Below are positions 17,951 to 27,973 of a stretch of DNA of 53,112 nucleotides, one piece after another. Source of the stretch: Mariniblastus sp. (lineage in GTDB: Bacteria > Planctomycetota > Planctomycetia > Pirellulales > Pirellulaceae); NCBI GenBank assembly GCA_011523945.1, contig WTFU01000128.1, positions 1 to 53,112 of the forward strand. The letters are read 5' to 3'. The position numbers and the translations under genes are program-made. Position 1 is the stretch's first letter, and every line of letters begins with the position of its first letter. The notes under the pieces were generated by a model. The model made no database searches. It was not told the DNA's origin and saw only the letters and a program-made list of their open reading frames with translations.

Positions 17951-20011
17951 GTGCAGTTTAAAAAAACCACTTACAGCCGATTATTGGTTTTGCTCTCGCT
18001 ATTGTGCGGCACCACAACTTGCATAATGCCATCGGAAGCACTTGGCCAAAACGCTGGCGAGGAAGTCAGCTTATTGCTGCCAATGGAGCCGCCTCAAAAC
18101 GCATACACGAGTTCCTCCAACGGCCGAACGGTCGCACCTCCTTCAATCGCGTTGGAACTGAATTCTACGAACTATTTCCAGATTCCCTTTGAAACAACGC
18201 TGCCCCACGTGCTCCCGCTAGGTCAACCGTTCATCAATTCAAAACACGACGTCCGACCGAGTGCTTACCCGCTGAATCCGTCAGTAACCTACGTTCTACC
18301 AATGGCCGCAGGGCACCCATTGAAAGAGATGCCCCAACGGGGCGAACCCCATGGCACTTTGAAAATTAGCAATTTAGGTCATTCGCCCCAGGCTGGGCGT
18401 CCTACCAAAGATCGCAATCTTAAAGTTGTGAGTTTTCAGGAGCCTGTCGAACGATCAAAACAAGAGAAATCGGACAAAAACGACGCATCGCCTCAACTGG
18501 TTGCCACCGAACCTTCACTTAGCGAACTAGCGAAACGAATCAAGGGACGCATTGAGCTCATCAATTCCAATGACACTCTCGATGCAGCAGCCAAAGAAGA
18601 AGAACTCACTCAACTGAATCTTGCCAATCAAATTGTAAAAGAAGCATTGGCGATTCAAAACGAGATCGCGGTTGAAGAAAAACGTAAAAAAACTTTCTCT
18701 CTCGATCTTAAGAAATTGCAAGAACAACTCAGCAATAACCCCGCACCAAATCCCCCTGGCTCAGATCTCAACTCAAAACAAATTGAAACCGTTTTAAAAC
18801 AAAAAAAACAAAAGCGAGATGAGCTCAAATCGAAACAATCGATTATTGAGGACAAAATTGACGAATTGGCTACTCAAATGGCTACCAATCCGACGCTGAA
18901 AACCGAGATCCTCAAGGAGCTAAAAGAAACAAAAGAGAAGTTCTTAGAAAGCCAGTCTACCGCGAATAACGAAGATGCTCGCTTAATCTTTGATGCCAAA
19001 AAATTAAAATCAAACAAACAGCTAGTCAAAATTGGCCTCGATACAATCAAGCAAGAACAATTAGGCGTACTTTTCCCGATTCAAAAACAGATCATTCAAC
19101 GCGACATTAAAAACCTCGAATCGGAAATTTCATTATGGCAAACGAAGTTTAACAAACTCCAGAGTTTAGAAATCTCGCTTCAGCAAGCACAGGCAAAACA
19201 AGCAAGCGTTCAAGCAATTCAAACTGACAAAACACTTGCCAAAATCGCTGAAGAAAACCAAAAAATCACACAACTAAGAAGCAACATTGCCTTAGACATC
19301 GAAGAGTGCAATGAAAAATTCACCGCCGCGGATCAAGAATACGAAGAAATCAACACGGACCTCGAAAGCATCAAAGATAAGATTGAGATGCCAGGTGGCA
19401 ACCGGCAAGATCGGGGAATCGAACTTGTTAAGCTAAGCCGGAATCTCATGCATACTTTTGAGAGCCAAACGAGAATTGATTTAATTAATGAAGAATTACG
19501 AAACTGTCAGCTTAACGAACTAAACCTAAAAGCCAAGCTTCGCGTACTCGCCAAACGCGAGGCACAAATCAATCGCCTCCAAGCCGAGCGTGCAAAGTCC
19601 GGAGAGAATGGAAGCGATAGTTTATCAACTGCTGAATTTACAAGCCTTGCAAATGAACTCCTAGACAAACAGCACAAGTATTCATCCGACCTATTACTTG
19701 ATTACCAAAAATTACGGAACGGTCTTGTTCATGAACGAGAACGGTTAATCCAACTAATCAACAAGGTCAATGAAGCCAGAGAGTACTCAGCGAAAAATGC
19801 ATTATGGGTTCGCAGTGCAAATCCAATGTCATTTTCAGATTTCAAAAGCGCTTGGACATCGGTTCAATTATTTTTTTCACCCCAACAATGGCTTGATCTG
19901 GTCACCGTTGTTTTCACTAACATTAAGAAGAGACCATACGGAACTCTGTTTGCCGGTTTTTTAATATTGTGTGCGTTTGTATTTTCGAGGCGATTGCGAG
20001 GTGATGCATGA
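17951..20011 (+). CDS. MscK-like N-terminal half: secreted coiled-coil protein with C-terminal membrane helix
   Basis: A 686-residue protein starting at GTG (an in-frame TAG lies three codons upstream). It has a signal peptide, then about 170 residues of proline-rich low-complexity sequence, then long charged coiled coil (about 180-600) rich in E, K, Q and L. The end reads L-W-V-R-S-A-N-P-M-S-F-S-D-F, W-L-D-L-V, a hydrophobic helix and the basic tail R-R-L-R-G. This matches the periplasmic part and first membrane segment of MscK/KefA-type channels, which normally continue into the channel domain in one chain. Here the chain stops, and the channel gene starts inside its last codons in the -1 frame with a four-base overlap. 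Confidence 0.78.
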   Translation: MQFKKTTYSRLLVLLSLLCGTTTCIMPSEALGQNAGEEVSLLLPMEPPQNAYTSSSNGRTVAPPSIALELNSTNYFQIPFETTLPHVLPLGQPFINSKHDVRPSAYPLNPSVTYVLPMAAGHPLKEMPQRGEPHGTLKISNLGHSPQAGRPTKDRNLKVVSFQEPVERSKQEKSDKNDASPQLVATEPSLSELAKRIKGRIELINSNDTLDAAAKEEELTQLNLANQIVKEALAIQNEIAVEEKRKKTFSLDLKKLQEQLSNNPAPNPPGSDLNSKQIETVLKQKKQKRDELKSKQSIIEDKIDELATQMATNPTLKTEILKELKETKEKFLESQSTANNEDARLIFDAKKLKSNKQLVKIGLDTIKQEQLGVLFPIQKQIIQRDIKNLESEISLWQTKFNKLQSLEISLQQAQAKQASVQAIQTDKTLAKIAEENQKITQLRSNIALDIEECNEKFTAADQEYEEINTDLESIKDKIEMPGGNRQDRGIELVKLSRNLMHTFESQTRIDLINEELRNCQLNELNLKAKLRVLAKREAQINRLQAERAKSGENGSDSLSTAEFTSLANELLDKQHKYSSDLLLDYQKLRNGLVHERERLIQLINKVNEAREYSAKNALWVRSANPMSFSDFKSAWTSVQLFFSPQQWLDLVTVVFTNIKKRPYGTLFAGFLILCAFVFSRRLRGDA

Positions 20012-21885
20012 ACCCACCTCTACCGCCTAACCACCAGACCGATGACACTAACGATCTCCCCACTCAGGACGAACTGGTGGATCAGTTGCAACGATCCGAC
20101 GATAACAAAACGGGGCCGGATAAGGCACTTCGGGAGAACATTGAAAAATTCTCCCGCTACAGTCCAGTATACAAGGCAGTCGGTTCCACAATCCTCCGCG
20201 CGACCATCGTACCGTCGATTGTCGTGTTCCTTGCTTATCAACTAAGTCCAAGCGAAGAAATCACCTCATTAGCTGGATCAGTTTCTCGAGGTCTTTGGAT
20301 TCTCTGCCCGCCCCTCTTCGCCTGCATGATTCTCGTCCAAGCCCTGCGAACCGAAGGCCTCGCCGAGCGCTGCTTTGGGTGGTCAACTGAGCTCTGCCAC
20401 GGGCTTTACTGCTTAGTCAAGACAATTATCTTTGGATGGCTCCCGCTTAGATTCCTCTACACCATCTTGGAGACGTTTGATGGTTCACCGATGGAAGCCT
20501 CTCCCACTCCGGGAATTTGGAGCGACTCGCTGGGACGACTATTGTTCGTGGCTTCAATGATCATTTTTACCATCGGATTGCGGACAACGTCGAAAAAGCT
20601 GAGACACTGGTCAGCTTCTCGCGTGATATCGAAAAATTGGTTACACGATGTTCGCCAACTCAATTATCGGTGCCTTCCACTCATCCCAATTGGCCTAGCT
20701 CTTCTTTCAATAATTGGCTTTCAGTTTACAGCCATTCAGATGAGCTGGCGGATGCTGTGGACAGCAATATTCATCATTGGAATATCGATCGTCGGCGGGC
20801 TTTTTAGTCACCTGATGCTGATAGCGCAATTCAGAATCAAGCTACGGCAATTAAGTCGAGATGAGCGAGGAGAAATTAACAGTGGCGAGTCAATTGACAT
20901 CACGGAAATTTCAACGCAGGTCAACCGGCTTTTAAGGGCAACAGCTACCGTGGCCATGATTTTGATTGGTTGGCACTTTTTCGCTGACGTCCTCCCCGTC
21001 ATTGACTACCTAGACGATTGGCAATTGCCTTGGGCCTCGACCGACGCCGACGGCGTAAAAGAATCCGTCACCCTGCGGCACGCTTTAATCGCATTCGGAT
21101 TAACAATTATTACTTTAATTTTAAGCCGAAATTTACCAGGACTTTTAGAAATCACACTTCTCGATCGCCTCCCACTGGATCGGGGCGGGCGGTACGCGAT
21201 TTCCTTTATCTTGCGATATTTTGTAGGCGTTGTGGGGTTGATCACCGCTTGCCAAATCATCGGCTTCAATTGGTCAAGCGTGCAATGGCTGGCGGCAGGT
21301 TTGACGGTTGGCCTCGGATTCGGCTTACAAGAAATATTCTCCAACGTAATTTCAGGAATTATTATCCTGATTGAACGACCGATTCGCTTAGGTGACGTGG
21401 TAACCGTAAACGGAGTGACCGGTACAGTAACTCGAATCCAACTGCGAGCAACAACAATCAAAGATTTTGATTTTCGAGAACTTATCGTTCCTAATAAACG
21501 ATTCATCACAGACGACATAATGAACTGGACGCTTACGGACCGACGGTCGCGAATCGTCTTGAGGGTAGGCGTCGCGTATGGCTCTGACACCCAACTTGTC
21601 CACGACACGCTACTAACCGTGGCGAGGCGGCACCCACTTGTCCAGACGGAACCCTCACCCGACGTTTTTTTTAAAGAATTTGGAGATAGTACGCTGAACT
21701 TTGATCTTCGAGTGTTCATTCCCTCCCGCGACATTTTCGCGCAGGTGCAACATGAACTCAATGTCGCGATCGAAGCAGAATTCAAGCGAAAACAAATTGA
21801 AATCGCATTCCCGCAACGGGACATCTACATCAAGAATCTAAGCAATCAACACTTCTTAACGCCTGACGAAAAGAAATCTGCTTAG
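20008..21885 (+). CDS. MscS/MscK-type mechanosensitive channel (membrane and pore half)
   Basis: A 625-residue membrane protein. After a polar start (1-55) come about ten hydrophobic segments, then the MscS core: the pore helix region W-L-A-A-G-L-T-V-G-L-G-F-G-L-Q-E-I-F-S-N (about 425-445), the beta domain R-P-I-R-L-G-D-V-V-T-V-N-G-V-T-G-T-V, the motif I-P-N/V-P-N-K-R-F, and the C-terminal cytoplasmic domain to about 615. The channel should open under membrane tension and release solutes on osmotic downshock. Its start overlaps the preceding stop (ATGA). The two products together (1311 residues) have MscK length and domain order. Confidence 0.92.
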   Translation: MNPPLPPNHQTDDTNDLPTQDELVDQLQRSDDNKTGPDKALRENIEKFSRYSPVYKAVGSTILRATIVPSIVVFLAYQLSPSEEITSLAGSVSRGLWILCPPLFACMILVQALRTEGLAERCFGWSTELCHGLYCLVKTIIFGWLPLRFLYTILETFDGSPMEASPTPGIWSDSLGRLLFVASMIIFTIGLRTTSKKLRHWSASRVISKNWLHDVRQLNYRCLPLIPIGLALLSIIGFQFTAIQMSWRMLWTAIFIIGISIVGGLFSHLMLIAQFRIKLRQLSRDERGEINSGESIDITEISTQVNRLLRATATVAMILIGWHFFADVLPVIDYLDDWQLPWASTDADGVKESVTLRHALIAFGLTIITLILSRNLPGLLEITLLDRLPLDRGGRYAISFILRYFVGVVGLITACQIIGFNWSSVQWLAAGLTVGLGFGLQEIFSNVISGIIILIERPIRLGDVVTVNGVTGTVTRIQLRATTIKDFDFRELIVPNKRFITDDIMNWTLTDRRSRIVLRVGVAYGSDTQLVHDTLLTVARRHPLVQTEPSPDVFFKEFGDSTLNFDLRVFIPSRDIFAQVQHELNVAIEAEFKRKQIEIAFPQRDIYIKNLSNQHFLTPDEKKSA

Positions 21886-21933
21886 AATTCCTCAAACAAG
21901 CTTTTCGTTTCGGCTAAGAATATCAAGACGAAC

Positions 21934-23778
21934 TTAACTGTCCTTGTATTCTTCATGGTCGTCGAGTTTTCGATATAGCGTAGCGCGGCTAATTCCCAAC
22001 AACTCTGCAGCTTGAGGGATATTCCCTCCAGTTCGCTTCAGTGCATCCCGGATCAAACGTTTTTCCCAATCCGCAATATTGAGCGTGCCCAACTCGTCAC
22101 TATTCGGCTCACGGATTCCGAGGTCGCTTAACTGGATTTCATTTCCATCAGCCATCACGATCGAACTATCAATGACGTTCCTGAGTTGCCGCACATTTCC
22201 TGGCCAGTGATACGCCAACAAGCGAGAGTTGGCTTTTTTCGACAACTTCATTTTTGGATGGCCATGTTGGCTTCGAAAATGTTCGAGGAAGAAATCAATT
22301 AGACGTTGAATATCACTGCCTCGCTCCCGAAGCGGCGGAATCATCAGTTCGTAAACGCTCAGACGGTAAAATAGATCTTCGCGGAACTGTTTCTCTGCGA
22401 CGAATTCCTTCAAGTCACGATTCGTCGCACAAATAACACGCACATCGACTTTGACCTCTTTCGTCCCGCCTACGGGCAGAAACGGATGACCTTCCAACGT
22501 TCGCAGAAGTTTAGCCTGACCTTCAAGCGACAATTCGCCAATTTCATCGAGAAAAAGCGTCCCACGATCCGCTTGTTCAAACCAACCAATGTGATCTCGA
22601 TCGGCACTGGTAAAGGCGCCTTTTTTGTGTCCAAAGAGTTGACTTTCGATCAAGTCTTTGGGAATCGCTGCACAGTTCACACTCAGCATCGGTCGATCCG
22701 CGCGAGGGCTTGATCGATGAATTGCCCGTGCAACAAGTTCCTTTCCGGAGCCACTTTCACCTCGAACCAAAACACACCCCGAAGCTTTCGACACTCGCCC
22801 GATTTTTGACTTCAGCGCCTTCATCGACTCGCTCTCACCCAACATTTCATCAAACGCCGCATGCTTTTCAACCAACCGGGAATGCGAGGCCGCGAGAGTT
22901 GAGTGACGATTTGCCCGAGTTAAAGAACGAACCATAATATTCGATAACGCACAGGCTAATTGAAAATGTGAATCCCGAAATGGATCGTCGTTACGATACA
23001 AATGAATTGCACCCTTCACCTCGTCTTCAACAATCAATGGCACACAGATCGAGTCAGCTCGCTTTTGAGAATCCGCTCGGTCATGTTCAATCCGAATCGC
23101 TCGTTTTTCTTTGACAACCTTGCGGGTTAGGTCGGTGTCTAACTGTAGTTTTTCAGCGGACTCTGCCGGAATCACTGATTTCGGCGCTAACATCCCATCG
23201 TCTGACAACCATAGAATCCCCACCACCGATGCGTCGGTTCGCTCCAGCAAACGATCCATGCAAACCTTTGCAACCGCTTCGGGATCATCAACGGAGAGCA
23301 ATTTAACGCTCAATTGAAACAAAAAGAAAAAATCCTGCCCCCAATTATGACCTTTGAGGAAATCGAGAGTGTATTGCCCCGTTTCCCTTGGGTTCATCGA
23401 TCGATCGAGCACAATCGTGAGGTTGCCGGTGGAACACCTTTCTGACTCTGGCTCCTCAGAAAGCGTTTTGGCAACATTTTGTTGACTGGCCTCCGAAAAG
23501 ATGAAACTACTGGAACCAATTCGAACCTCAGTTCCCTCCATCAATCTCGCGTGGTCAACCGACTGACCATTAACATAGGTCCCATTGCTGCTCTTGTTGT
23601 CCCGAAGCCACCAACCGTCTTCATCCTGAAACACCGCGGCGTGCACACGTGAGCATTGCGGATCATTCAAGACAATCCGACACTCCCAATCTCGCCCGAG
23701 TAAGTTCTCCTCAAGCACAGATAATTCAAAACGGGCACCTGCATTGGCCCCGGCATTCATAACAAGGAAGGCTGGCAC
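21934..23778 (-). CDS. Sigma54-dependent activator with FHA, GAF, AAA and Fis-type HTH domains
   Basis: A 614-residue regulator. FHA domain at about 1-105 ([20 protein letters not shown]), which binds phosphothreonine peptides; GAF domain at about 150-290; AAA domain at about 310-545 with Walker A G-E-S-G-S-G-K-E at 340-347, a G-A-F-T-S-A loop at 387-392 and Walker B L-F-L-D-E-I-G; Fis-type helix-turn-helix at the end ([19 protein letters not shown]). The loop differs from the usual G-A-F-T-G-A that touches sigma54 by one Gly to Ser change. The FHA input suggests control by a Ser/Thr kinase; the target genes are unknown. Confidence 0.92.
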   Translation of the reverse strand: MPAFLVMNAGANAGARFELSVLEENLLGRDWECRIVLNDPQCSRVHAAVFQDEDGWWLRDNKSSNGTYVNGQSVDHARLMEGTEVRIGSSSFIFSEASQQNVAKTLSEEPESERCSTGNLTIVLDRSMNPRETGQYTLDFLKGHNWGQDFFFLFQLSVKLLSVDDPEAVAKVCMDRLLERTDASVVGILWLSDDGMLAPKSVIPAESAEKLQLDTDLTRKVVKEKRAIRIEHDRADSQKRADSICVPLIVEDEVKGAIHLYRNDDPFRDSHFQLACALSNIMVRSLTRANRHSTLAASHSRLVEKHAAFDEMLGESESMKALKSKIGRVSKASGCVLVRGESGSGKELVARAIHRSSPRADRPMLSVNCAAIPKDLIESQLFGHKKGAFTSADRDHIGWFEQADRGTLFLDEIGELSLEGQAKLLRTLEGHPFLPVGGTKEVKVDVRVICATNRDLKEFVAEKQFREDLFYRLSVYELMIPPLRERGSDIQRLIDFFLEHFRSQHGHPKMKLSKKANSRLLAYHWPGNVRQLRNVIDSSIVMADGNEIQLSDLGIREPNSDELGTLNIADWEKRLIRDALKRTGGNIPQAAELLGISRATLYRKLDDHEEYKDS

Positions 23779-24315
23779 GAGAGTATTTTTCTTAACAGTC
23801 GTTGGAAGTGGATGGAGGGCTGTGACCTAAATCGAATCACTTCCGATCATTGTAAAGACAAGTTATCGCCAAGTCGACCAATTCAATACCGAGAATAACG
23901 CGTTTTAATTAGACGTTGCTTAATCTCATCAAATCAGGCTCTCCAATCAGGAATTTAGCTTCAACCTCGATACAAAACTAACGTTTTTACGAAGCAGCAC
24001 TGCACGGTCATTAGCATCAAATTTCCTAAATTGAAGAATTCAGGGTATATTTCTTTGAATCAAGTCGTTTAGAAAACAGACCCAACCATTAGTTCACAGC
24101 AAATTAAACATTTTTTTTGTGAGGTACCACCAAGATTGTTCGGTAAAAGTCCGGTGTGTATTCGAAACCGATTTAATCATAAAAAATGCTGCCGATGAAC
24201 CACCTACTGCTAGATCACTCTTGCTTGCAAACGAACCAATCCCTACGATTCTCGTACCGACTAGTATGATAAAATACGAAGGCTAAGTTGTCTTATAAAC
24301 AACCAACAGGAATTC
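23779..24315. other. Long AT-rich divergent intergenic region
   Basis: This 537-base stretch separates the divergent activator and protease genes. It must hold both promoters. A TATGAT at 24265-24270 is a possible -10 element for the protease gene, but no convincing -35 was found. No RNA gene or small reading frame was recognised. Confidence 0.3.
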
Positions 24316-26451
24316 ATGATGCTTTCTTTTAGACCAACAACCATAAGTAAACGGTTCTCTGTCCTTGCTATCGCTATAACTTGCTTCGCAGTGACGATTT
24401 CACATGCACAAGATTCAGCGACAACGACTCAGTCATCCAGCGACAAACTGATTTCCAAAACGGTTTCTCGCATCGTGGCTAAATTAATGCAGGATGATCA
24501 CCTTTCTAAACGAAAGCTGGATGACACCATGTCGAACCGAGCGTTCGATATGTTCATTAAAAACCTGGATCCAACCAAATCGTACTTCCTACAATCTGAT
24601 ATCGATGAGTTTTCCAAATGGAAAACAGAACTTGATGATCAGATGTTGAAAGGTGAATTCCTTGCAGCTTTCGAAGTCTTCGATCGATTCCTACAAAGAG
24701 TGGATGAGCGAACCGACCTTGCGGCCGAACTGATTGACGAAGATCACGACTTTACAATTGATGAAGAAATGATCACTGATCCTGATCTACTCAGTTTTGC
24801 TAAGAATGAAGCCGAGGCACGGGATAATTGGAGAAAGCGTATTAAATATAGTTTGCTTGTTCTTCGAGGAGATGCCAACGACGAAAAGGCTGACGGTGAC
24901 GCAGAAAAAAGTGCCAAACCGAAAGACGATCCGAAAGAACGCCTCCGCAAGCGGTATTCATCATTCGCGCGACGAATGCATCAGATTGACGCCGAAGACA
25001 TTGTTGAGCGATACATCACGGCAATCACCACCAGCTTTGACCCACACACAACTTACCTTAGCAAAGGAACATTCGAGAACTTTCTAATCCAAATGGGGCT
25101 GGAACTCGAAGGCATCGGTGCCACCCTTTCTTTAATGGATGAAGGCTACACGGTCATCAAAGCCATTGTTCCCGGCGGCGCCGCCTACACCCAGGGCGGC
25201 CTCAAAGTCGAAGATAAAATCGTCGCTGTCGGACAAGGCAAGGAAGACGGCTCCCTTGCTTACGACAAACTATTTAAAGAACACGGGAGTGGATTTGTAG
25301 AATGCACAGGCATGAAGCTAGACGACGTCGTGGGTATGATTCGCGGCAAGGCAGGAACTGTTGTCCGGCTTCAGGTAATGTCCGAAAATGAAACCGAATT
25401 GCACACGGTTGAAATCGTTCGAGAAAAAATCAAGCTAGAAGACAGCGCTGCTCACGGCGAAGTCTTTGAAGAAAGTGATCAGAAAATTGGTGTGATTGAA
25501 CTTCCAAGTTTCTACGCAAACATGGGAGGCGGCGGCGGACGCAGCACCACCACAGACGTTAAGAAAATCCTTGATGAATTCAACTCCAAAGACGTCGACG
25601 CTCTTGTTCTTGACCTGCGCATGAATGGGGGAGGCAGTCTGCGTGAAGCGATCGACTGTACCGGCTTGTTCATCGACATTGGACCGGTCGTTCAAGTCAA
25701 AGATCCCTACGGCCGAATTGAAAAGCTCAACGATGAGAACAGCGGAACCGCGTGGGATAAACCGATGGTTGTTTTGACCAGCAAGTTCAGTGCCAGTGCC
25801 AGTGAGATCCTTGCAGGCGCTATCCAGGATTATGGACGTGGCCTGGTAATTGGTGACACAACGACTCACGGGAAGGGAACCGTTCAGAGTCTCGTTAACT
25901 TAAACCAGATCTTATTCAGTCGGATCAAAAACCCTCCGAATGAATTTGGCGCGTTGAAAATTACGACCCAGCAGTTTTATCGCCCCAATGGAGACAGCAC
26001 ACAAAAACGCGGAGTTCTCTCTGACTTGGTCCTTCCCTCGATTTCCGACAACATGGAGAACATTGGAGAAGCCGACTTAGATTACCCCGTGAAATTTGAT
26101 CGCGTTCCTGAGGCGGCATTCGAAAAGTTGAAAATGAATCGCCAAGACATCACCTCAGCCCTTCGAACCAAATCTAAAGAGAGAATTGATTCGTCCGACG
26201 AATTCCAAAAAGAAATCAGTAAGATCAACAAATATATCGAACTGAAAAACGAGAAATCAGTCTCGCTTAACGAAGCGAAATTCATCGCTCGCCGAAAAGA
26301 ACTTAATGCGGAAAAGGAAGACGAAAAGACAATCGAAAAACAGATGCTTCCAAGCAAAGAAATCGAACGTAACTTTTACCTTGATGAAGTTCTGAGAATC
26401 ACTGCCGACTATGTGAAAATGCTCAATCAAAAGCAACTCAGTCTTCGGTAG
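24316..26451 (+). CDS. Carboxyl-terminal processing protease (Prc/Tsp type, S41)
   Basis: A 711-residue periplasmic serine protease. Signal peptide to about residue 31 (S-H-A-Q). The N-terminal helical domain (about 45-240) has the Prc pattern F-D-M-F-I-K-N-L-D-P-T-K-S-Y-F. A PDZ domain follows (G-I-G-A-T-L-S, I-V-P-G-G-A-A), then the S41 catalytic domain with D-L-R-M-N-G-G-G-S-L, the catalytic Ser494 in F-S-A-S-A-S-E-I and the general base Lys520 in H-G-K-G-T-V-Q-S. The C-terminal part is the Tsp-type helical extension (about 590-700). Relatives trim or degrade proteins with nonpolar C-termini, such as peptidoglycan hydrolases. A terminator follows. Confidence 0.93.
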   Translation: MMLSFRPTTISKRFSVLAIAITCFAVTISHAQDSATTTQSSSDKLISKTVSRIVAKLMQDDHLSKRKLDDTMSNRAFDMFIKNLDPTKSYFLQSDIDEFSKWKTELDDQMLKGEFLAAFEVFDRFLQRVDERTDLAAELIDEDHDFTIDEEMITDPDLLSFAKNEAEARDNWRKRIKYSLLVLRGDANDEKADGDAEKSAKPKDDPKERLRKRYSSFARRMHQIDAEDIVERYITAITTSFDPHTTYLSKGTFENFLIQMGLELEGIGATLSLMDEGYTVIKAIVPGGAAYTQGGLKVEDKIVAVGQGKEDGSLAYDKLFKEHGSGFVECTGMKLDDVVGMIRGKAGTVVRLQVMSENETELHTVEIVREKIKLEDSAAHGEVFEESDQKIGVIELPSFYANMGGGGGRSTTTDVKKILDEFNSKDVDALVLDLRMNGGGSLREAIDCTGLFIDIGPVVQVKDPYGRIEKLNDENSGTAWDKPMVVLTSKFSASASEILAGAIQDYGRGLVIGDTTTHGKGTVQSLVNLNQILFSRIKNPPNEFGALKITTQQFYRPNGDSTQKRGVLSDLVLPSISDNMENIGEADLDYPVKFDRVPEAAFEKLKMNRQDITSALRTKSKERIDSSDEFQKEISKINKYIELKNEKSVSLNEAKFIARRKELNAEKEDEKTIEKQMLPSKEIERNFYLDEVLRITADYVKMLNQKQLSLR

Positions 26452-26475
26452 AGTAAGAAACTGAAATTCCTGTTT

Positions 26476-26512
26476 AACGCCCACGTAATTCTTGATTGCG
26501 TGGGCGTTTTTC
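26476..26512 (+). terminator. Intrinsic terminator after the Prc-type protease gene
   Basis: A nine-base-pair stem ACGCCCACG/CGTGGGCGT with a thirteen-base loop is followed by a run of T, 25 bases after the stop codon. Confidence 0.85.
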
Positions 26513-26534
26513 TTGCGCAGCTAGATAACAAAAA

Positions 26535-27302
26535 TTAAGTCAATTCGATCTGCAATCCGTCATAGCCGACTGCAATTCCGGAGGGCAAAACCGAGTTTAC
26601 TGATTCGTAATCTAATCGACACGCACAGTGTGTAAAGTAGGTTTTCCTTACCTCTAGCCTCTGCGCCACCTCAACAGCCTCGGCGATACTAAAATGGGTT
26701 GGATGAGGATCCTCACGCAAGGCATCGAGGACGAGCGTATCGAGTCCCTGCAACAAATCCCAACTGGCATCTGGAATTTCACTAACATCAGTACAGTAGG
26801 CAACATTCCCAATTCGGAAACCAAGAACATCAAACTTGGGACCGTGCTTCAGAGGAATTGGAATTACTTCTGCTCCTAGAATCCGAACTGCCTCAGATTG
26901 AATTGAGGTCAAATCCACTGACGGCGCAGCTCCCGCATGCGTTTGAGCTTCATTACTGAAAGCATAATCAAACGCCATCCTTAATCTTTTCTCTACTTTG
27001 GCATTGCAGTAAACCGGAACGGAATGGCCTAAGTAAAACTGAAACAGTCGCAGGTCATCAAACCCCATGATGTGATCTGTATGCTCATGGGTGTAAATGA
27101 CAGAGTGCACGATTCCGATTTGCTCGCGCAGTAATTGAGTACGTAAATCAGGGGAGGTGTCTATCAAAAGATTACCCTCGGGCAATCCGACAATCGCACT
27201 TGCTCTTGTCCTCTGATTACGCGGATGCCCCCCCTGACAAACATCACAACTACATCCAATCGCCGGGACGCCTACCGAAGTACCAGTGCCCAGCAAAATC
27301 AT
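26535..27302 (-). CDS. PhnP-like metallo-beta-lactamase fold hydrolase
   Basis: A 255-residue protein started at the ATG at 27302, which has GAAGG four bases upstream and begins M-I-L-L-G-T-G-T-S-V-G-V-P as the family does; an in-frame GTG at 27341 is an alternative. It has a Cys pair near the start (C-S-C-D-V-C), D-T-S-P-D-L-R, and the metal motif T-H-E-H-T-D-H-I-M-G-F-D-D-L-R. These features match PhnP-type phosphodiesterases that cleave cyclic ribose phosphates, but many planctomycete homologues are uncharacterised. It is convergent with the protease gene, and no phn genes are nearby. Confidence 0.88.
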   Translation of the reverse strand: MILLGTGTSVGVPAIGCSCDVCQGGHPRNQRTRASAIVGLPEGNLLIDTSPDLRTQLLREQIGIVHSVIYTHEHTDHIMGFDDLRLFQFYLGHSVPVYCNAKVEKRLRMAFDYAFSNEAQTHAGAAPSVDLTSIQSEAVRILGAEVIPIPLKHGPKFDVLGFRIGNVAYCTDVSEIPDASWDLLQGLDTLVLDALREDPHPTHFSIAEAVEVAQRLEVRKTYFTHCACRLDYESVNSVLPSGIAVGYDGLQIELT

Positions 27303-27341
27303 CTTGCCTTCAATGTCAGTTGTCTTCACTTGCTTCTTCAC

Positions 27342-27973
27342 TTAACCACCCAAAACCGATGCCGCTACAAATTACACGCTATTACCAGCAAGCCTCTTTT
27401 CAACCTCACCTGTCACTTTACCTCATTTTGTTAATTTAAGTCGATGGAGTACCGCCATTAGAATCTCGCTCACAAACCCTGACCAGAGATTTCGTAATCG
27501 TTCAATCCGCTCAAGCAAGCTCACTGATCCGGTATAAGACCACAGCCGTGAATTGCCACGACCGGCATCACCTTGCCGGGGTTTGCATCTATTTAGCCCT
27601 GTCGAGGTGGCCGGTAACGAATGCGATCCGCCAATCTTGGCACATGAATTGCATCTTTTCAGATGCCCGCCGCTTGGGAGGGCTCGATCACCTGCCAAAA
27701 AAGCTGCAATTTATAGGGATTTCGAGACAATTCCGCTGTTTCAATCTCCGTTGACCAGCATCGGCAGTCCCGATAATCTGTTACTATTAGTGAATTTACG
27801 TAAAACCCGAAGCAAATAACTGCTGACGAGGCCGCTGTGCGCCTCCAACGATGATCAAAATGCCGGACTGACATAATTTCCGGTTGGTGATTTTTGAAAT
27901 CAGCGAACTCCTTCAAACCAACAAAAAATTTTGATTCCGAACTGTTTTTTTTCGGAAAATGTGGAAATAAGCC
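27342..27973. other. Long gap upstream of secA
   Basis: About 630 bases with no convincing gene; short open frames here on both strands lack coding character. It holds a near-consensus sigma54 promoter (27637-27653) and a weaker sigma70-like element near 27751 (TTGACC, with GATAAT 15 bases on), both pointing to secA. A regulatory leader or a small RNA is possible. Confidence 0.4.
27637..27653 (+). promoter_or_regulatory. Candidate sigma54 (-24/-12) promoter
   Basis: The bases TTGGCAC-ATGAA-TTGCA match the sigma54 consensus YTGGCACG-N4-TTGCW at all but one fixed position, and GG and GC are exactly 12 bases apart. A start near 27664 would give a leader of about 310 bases to secA, or transcribe an unknown RNA. 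Confidence 0.5.

Noticed and set aside
21006..21824. 272-codon open frame on the minus strand
   Set aside because: It is antisense to the MscS core, has a Ser/Arg-rich composition typical of shadow frames and no recognisable domain.
23772..23792. CTGGCACG, a sigma54 -24-like element
   Set aside because: The -12 half is TATTT and not TTGC at the required spacing, and it lies at the start of a coding region.
24040..24062. Imperfect inverted repeat around GAATTCA and TTTGAATC
   Set aside because: Pairing is short and broken; in AT-rich intergenic DNA this is expected by chance.
27423..27754. Several short open frames in the gap before secA
   Set aside because: They overlap on both strands, lack ribosome-binding sites and have no consistent codon pattern or recognisable motif.
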